Assembly (NCBI GenBank): GCA_016932575.1
Contig: JAFGCO010000046.1
Coordinates: 1-64,000, forward strand
Length of the DNA stretch: 64,000 nucleotides
Origin: a bacterium
GTDB lineage: Bacteria; Zhuqueibacterota; QNDG01; JAFGCO01
Direction of reading: 5' to 3'
The notes beneath the pieces were generated by a model. It worked only from the letters and a program-made list of their open reading frames with translations. It made no database searches and had not been told where the DNA came from. Below are positions 61,913-64,000 of this stretch, piece by piece (positions within the stretch are counted from its first letter, which is position 1; every line of letters starts with the position of its first letter). The translations under genes were made by a program, and so were the position numbers.

Positions 61913-64000
61913 ATGAAAAGGTCTGTCATTCTCGTTTTACAGAGTCTCATACTCTGCGCTGCCGGAATTGCCCAGGATTATACATGGCAGCAGATTCCGG
62001 TTCCCGATCCGGAGGGGATCGAATGTGCCGCGCTCGGTCCCCAGGATCAGATGTATCTGGGCATGAATAACGGGCAGCTCATATGGAAAACCACGGACAG
62101 GGGGGCTAATTGGATTTCGTGCCCGGTTTTTGATTATGTATCATCGAAACAAACACCCATTGTTTATGATATCGAAGTGTCGCCTTCCGGAAAGATATGT
62201 GCGAATATCAACGCTGGTGTCAGTTACATTGCTGGATTTCCGAATTGCGGTTTCTTCTGTTCTTCGAATGGAGGAAACAGCTGGGATATAGTGGGCTGGC
62301 ATGATAAATATTGCGGCACCCGGTATATGACCATGGCCCCGAACGGAGATATTTATTATGGCGATTATGACGGGCTTTGGGGAATTAATGCATCAGGTGG
62401 GAGTATGGGTTATTTTGGCCCTTATCTGGGATATGGTCCTATTGTACCCCATGGGAATAGTAAAAAAGAGGTTGTTTTTGCTGATAATGGTTTGCTTCAT
62501 TTTTACAGAAATGGTGAAAGTGTTTTGCCGCATCATGAAGTAGTTGGCAGCGTATATATCAATAATCTTTCTTATATCTATAACATTTTCCATGGTGATG
62601 TATCTCGTTCCAAAGACGAGGGAGCAAACTGGCAAAAGGTCCGGGAATCCGATACCCCGATACATGAGATTGAAATCGACGGCAACAATATTATTTACCT
62701 GGCAACCGCGGACGGGGTGGTCTATTCCCTCGACCATGGCGATCACTGGAATGACGCCGGACTGTCTGGCATCACTGTCCGTGAATTGGACTGGAACGCC
62801 AGGTGCAATCTCCTGGCAAAAGCGGAGGTCCAGGGTCAGAGCAGGATTTACTTCGGAGAATGCAAGTTTATTGAAGGAACCCTGGATATTAAACAGCCGG
62901 CTTCTGACGGATATGAAGCCAATATGCTGGATGAATTTGAAATCAAGTGGGACTGGACCGGAAACGTCGGCACGCAGGTTCAAATTGATCTCTACGAAGA
63001 TCATGCATTCAAGAAGACGATCGCCGGCGAGACACCGAATGACGGCGATCATGACTGGATCGTCACCCGCCATGCGGATGCGGCATCGGTTTACCAGTTT
63101 AAAATCACCTCCAAGGCCGATGCCGGAATTTGTGCATTCAGCCCCTTGTTTTATATTGTCGACAATAATAATTACCAGCAGTTTAAATTTTATGAGGCCA
63201 GTGAAATCACCGATGAATACGTTCCTGTGATTGACGGCAGTCTCGACGACGCCTTGTGGGATCAGGTGGATGAGGATACGCTTGACTATGGAAGAAAGAG
63301 CGGAGAATATCAGATGGCCTGGGACCAGTATTCGGACGCTCTGGTCACCTGGAAGGCGGTGTGGTGCAAGAATACAAATAAAGTATATGCCGCCGTCCGG
63401 GTGCAGGATGATATTCGCGGCGCTTTTGATAACGGCGAAGGCAGCGGCAATTACGCGCCCCATAAAGACGAATCCATCGAAATTATGACAGACGGCAGTT
63501 TTGACGGGGGCAACTACTGGGAGCTGACCGGACCGGCGCAGTTCTGGCGCGTGACCGCGTATAATCTTCGCAATCTGTTTCATTATCCGGTTTTCGGAGG
63601 AGACGGACCTTATGAAGGAGACGATTTTATTACGGCCGTTCAATTGGGCGGCAATGGCGACTGGACCTGTGAAATGGCATTGACAATCTATGATGATTAT
63701 CCGACCGAAGAAAAAAATCTGCTTCAGGGCGACATGATCGGCTGGGACCTCTGGTACAATGATTCGGACAATGAGACCAATCAGGGATCCTATTATGATC
63801 AGGATCATCAGATCGGCTGGTGCTATCTCGGACCGAGCTGGAAAGAAGCCGATTATTCCGGGGATCTGATTTTAGCTGAAATGGGCAGTTTTGTCCAGAA
63901 TACGGTGGATGTTGATATTGTCACGGATCCCTGTGATGCCGGTTTTACTGTGGATGGCGATGCTTATTCGGGGAGCGCATCCCTGACCTGGGACATAGGA
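61913..64000 (+). CDS. Secreted propeller plus CBM9-like protein, 3' end outside window
   Basis: 696 codons open from ATG 61913 to the window end, no stop, so the C-terminus is unknown. AAGGAGGG precedes the ATG. The signal peptide is MKRSVILVLQSLILCAAGIA-Q. Residues 20-320 hold Asp-box-like repeats of a BNR/sortilin-type propeller (TTDRGANW, SSNGGNSW, SKDEGANWQ, DHGDHWND). Residues about 440-620 fit a CBM9-like jelly roll (VIDGSLDDALWDQVDE, then YAAVRVQDD and KDESIEIMTDG). Likely a surface glycan-binding protein; a sorting domain is expected past the edge. A long frame on the opposite strand is a shadow of this gene. Confidence 0.85.
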   Translation, partial: MKRSVILVLQSLILCAAGIAQDYTWQQIPVPDPEGIECAALGPQDQMYLGMNNGQLIWKTTDRGANWISCPVFDYVSSKQTPIVYDIEVSPSGKICANINAGVSYIAGFPNCGFFCSSNGGNSWDIVGWHDKYCGTRYMTMAPNGDIYYGDYDGLWGINASGGSMGYFGPYLGYGPIVPHGNSKKEVVFADNGLLHFYRNGESVLPHHEVVGSVYINNLSYIYNIFHGDVSRSKDEGANWQKVRESDTPIHEIEIDGNNIIYLATADGVVYSLDHGDHWNDAGLSGITVRELDWNARCNLLAKAEVQGQSRIYFGECKFIEGTLDIKQPASDGYEANMLDEFEIKWDWTGNVGTQVQIDLYEDHAFKKTIAGETPNDGDHDWIVTRHADAASVYQFKITSKADAGICAFSPLFYIVDNNNYQQFKFYEASEITDEYVPVIDGSLDDALWDQVDEDTLDYGRKSGEYQMAWDQYSDALVTWKAVWCKNTNKVYAAVRVQDDIRGAFDNGEGSGNYAPHKDESIEIMTDGSFDGGNYWELTGPAQFWRVTAYNLRNLFHYPVFGGDGPYEGDDFITAVQLGGNGDWTCEMALTIYDDYPTEEKNLLQGDMIGWDLWYNDSDNETNQGSYYDQDHQIGWCYLGPSWKEADYSGDLILAEMGSFVQNTVDVDIVTDPCDAGFTVDGDAYSGSASLTWDIG

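Noticed and set aside
62393-63808. Long open frame on the minus strand (over 460 codons)
   Set aside because: It lies opposite a gene with signal peptide, ribosome site, Asp boxes and a CBM9-like domain; its translation shows no domain, only the Ile/Val-rich look of antisense frames.

Overview
The window reads as chromosome of an uncultured Gram-negative bacterium of the FCB superphylum (the KSB1/Calditrichota/Cloacimonadota part of the tree is my best guess, by inference only). The pointers are: three secreted proteins ending in a Por/type IX-like C-terminal sorting domain with the (A/Y/K)PNPF start; a GGGP-synthase-like enzyme, which FCB bacteria are known to carry; a V/A-type rather than F-type ATPase operon; an outer-membrane beta-barrel protein; a GmhA heptose isomerase; and many genes without a strong Shine-Dalgarno. 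Base composition is moderately AT-rich by eye. Genes are dense and mostly on the + strand. There is no phage, insertion sequence or CRISPR array.

Layout. 1-600: tRNA-Ser(GGA) (first base cut off by the window edge), tRNA-Ala(CGC) and a large, Alu-domain-containing SRP RNA. 589-8377: dnaX-ybaB-recR, pgsA, pgpA-cinA-thpR-recA-recX (replication, repair, phospholipid head groups). 8660-16877: alaS, a GGGPS-family enzyme, a PHP-type phosphatase, gmhA, a BatA/VWA membrane protein and a LarA-like racemase. 16919-22801: a decayed ydeI remnant, a SEC-C protein, a 36-codon reading frame with its own promoter and terminator, then an acetate kinase with an extra C-terminal domain coupled to a Cys-rich V4R-like protein and a HEAT-repeat protein, then an UPF0316 membrane protein. 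23014-32354: kduI, a 1408-residue PKD protein, a receiver-only regulator, an FMN-binding protein, an aminotransferase and a flippase-like membrane protein.

32400-47173 is a V/A-ATPase locus in the order G/H, C, I, (Dabb protein), K, F, E, A, B, (S8 protease, PrsW protease), D, followed by a Usp protein and a PtsN-like EIIA. The two proteases sit between B and D. 47377-51202: a GlmU-like nucleotidyltransferase lacking the acetyltransferase part, a GH5 lipoprotein and a convergent CBM-like secreted protein. 51376-55911 is a presumed zinc/metal uptake cluster: a His/Cys membrane protein, an outer-membrane barrel, a ZnuA-like binding protein and two divergent ABC-3 permeases, with no ATPase in or next to the cluster. 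56157-61408: a methyltransferase, thyX, htpG and a hemerythrin on the minus strand, then a radical SAM/SPASM protein. 61913 to the window end is the open 5' part of a secreted propeller plus CBM9-like protein.

The best candidates for something undescribed are the ATPase-less metal permease pair (both members have a shared WDFLF segment where ZnuB has its conserved cytoplasmic D...A...G segment), the acetate kinase fusion with its two coupled partner genes, and the small self-contained 18.1 kb transcription unit.
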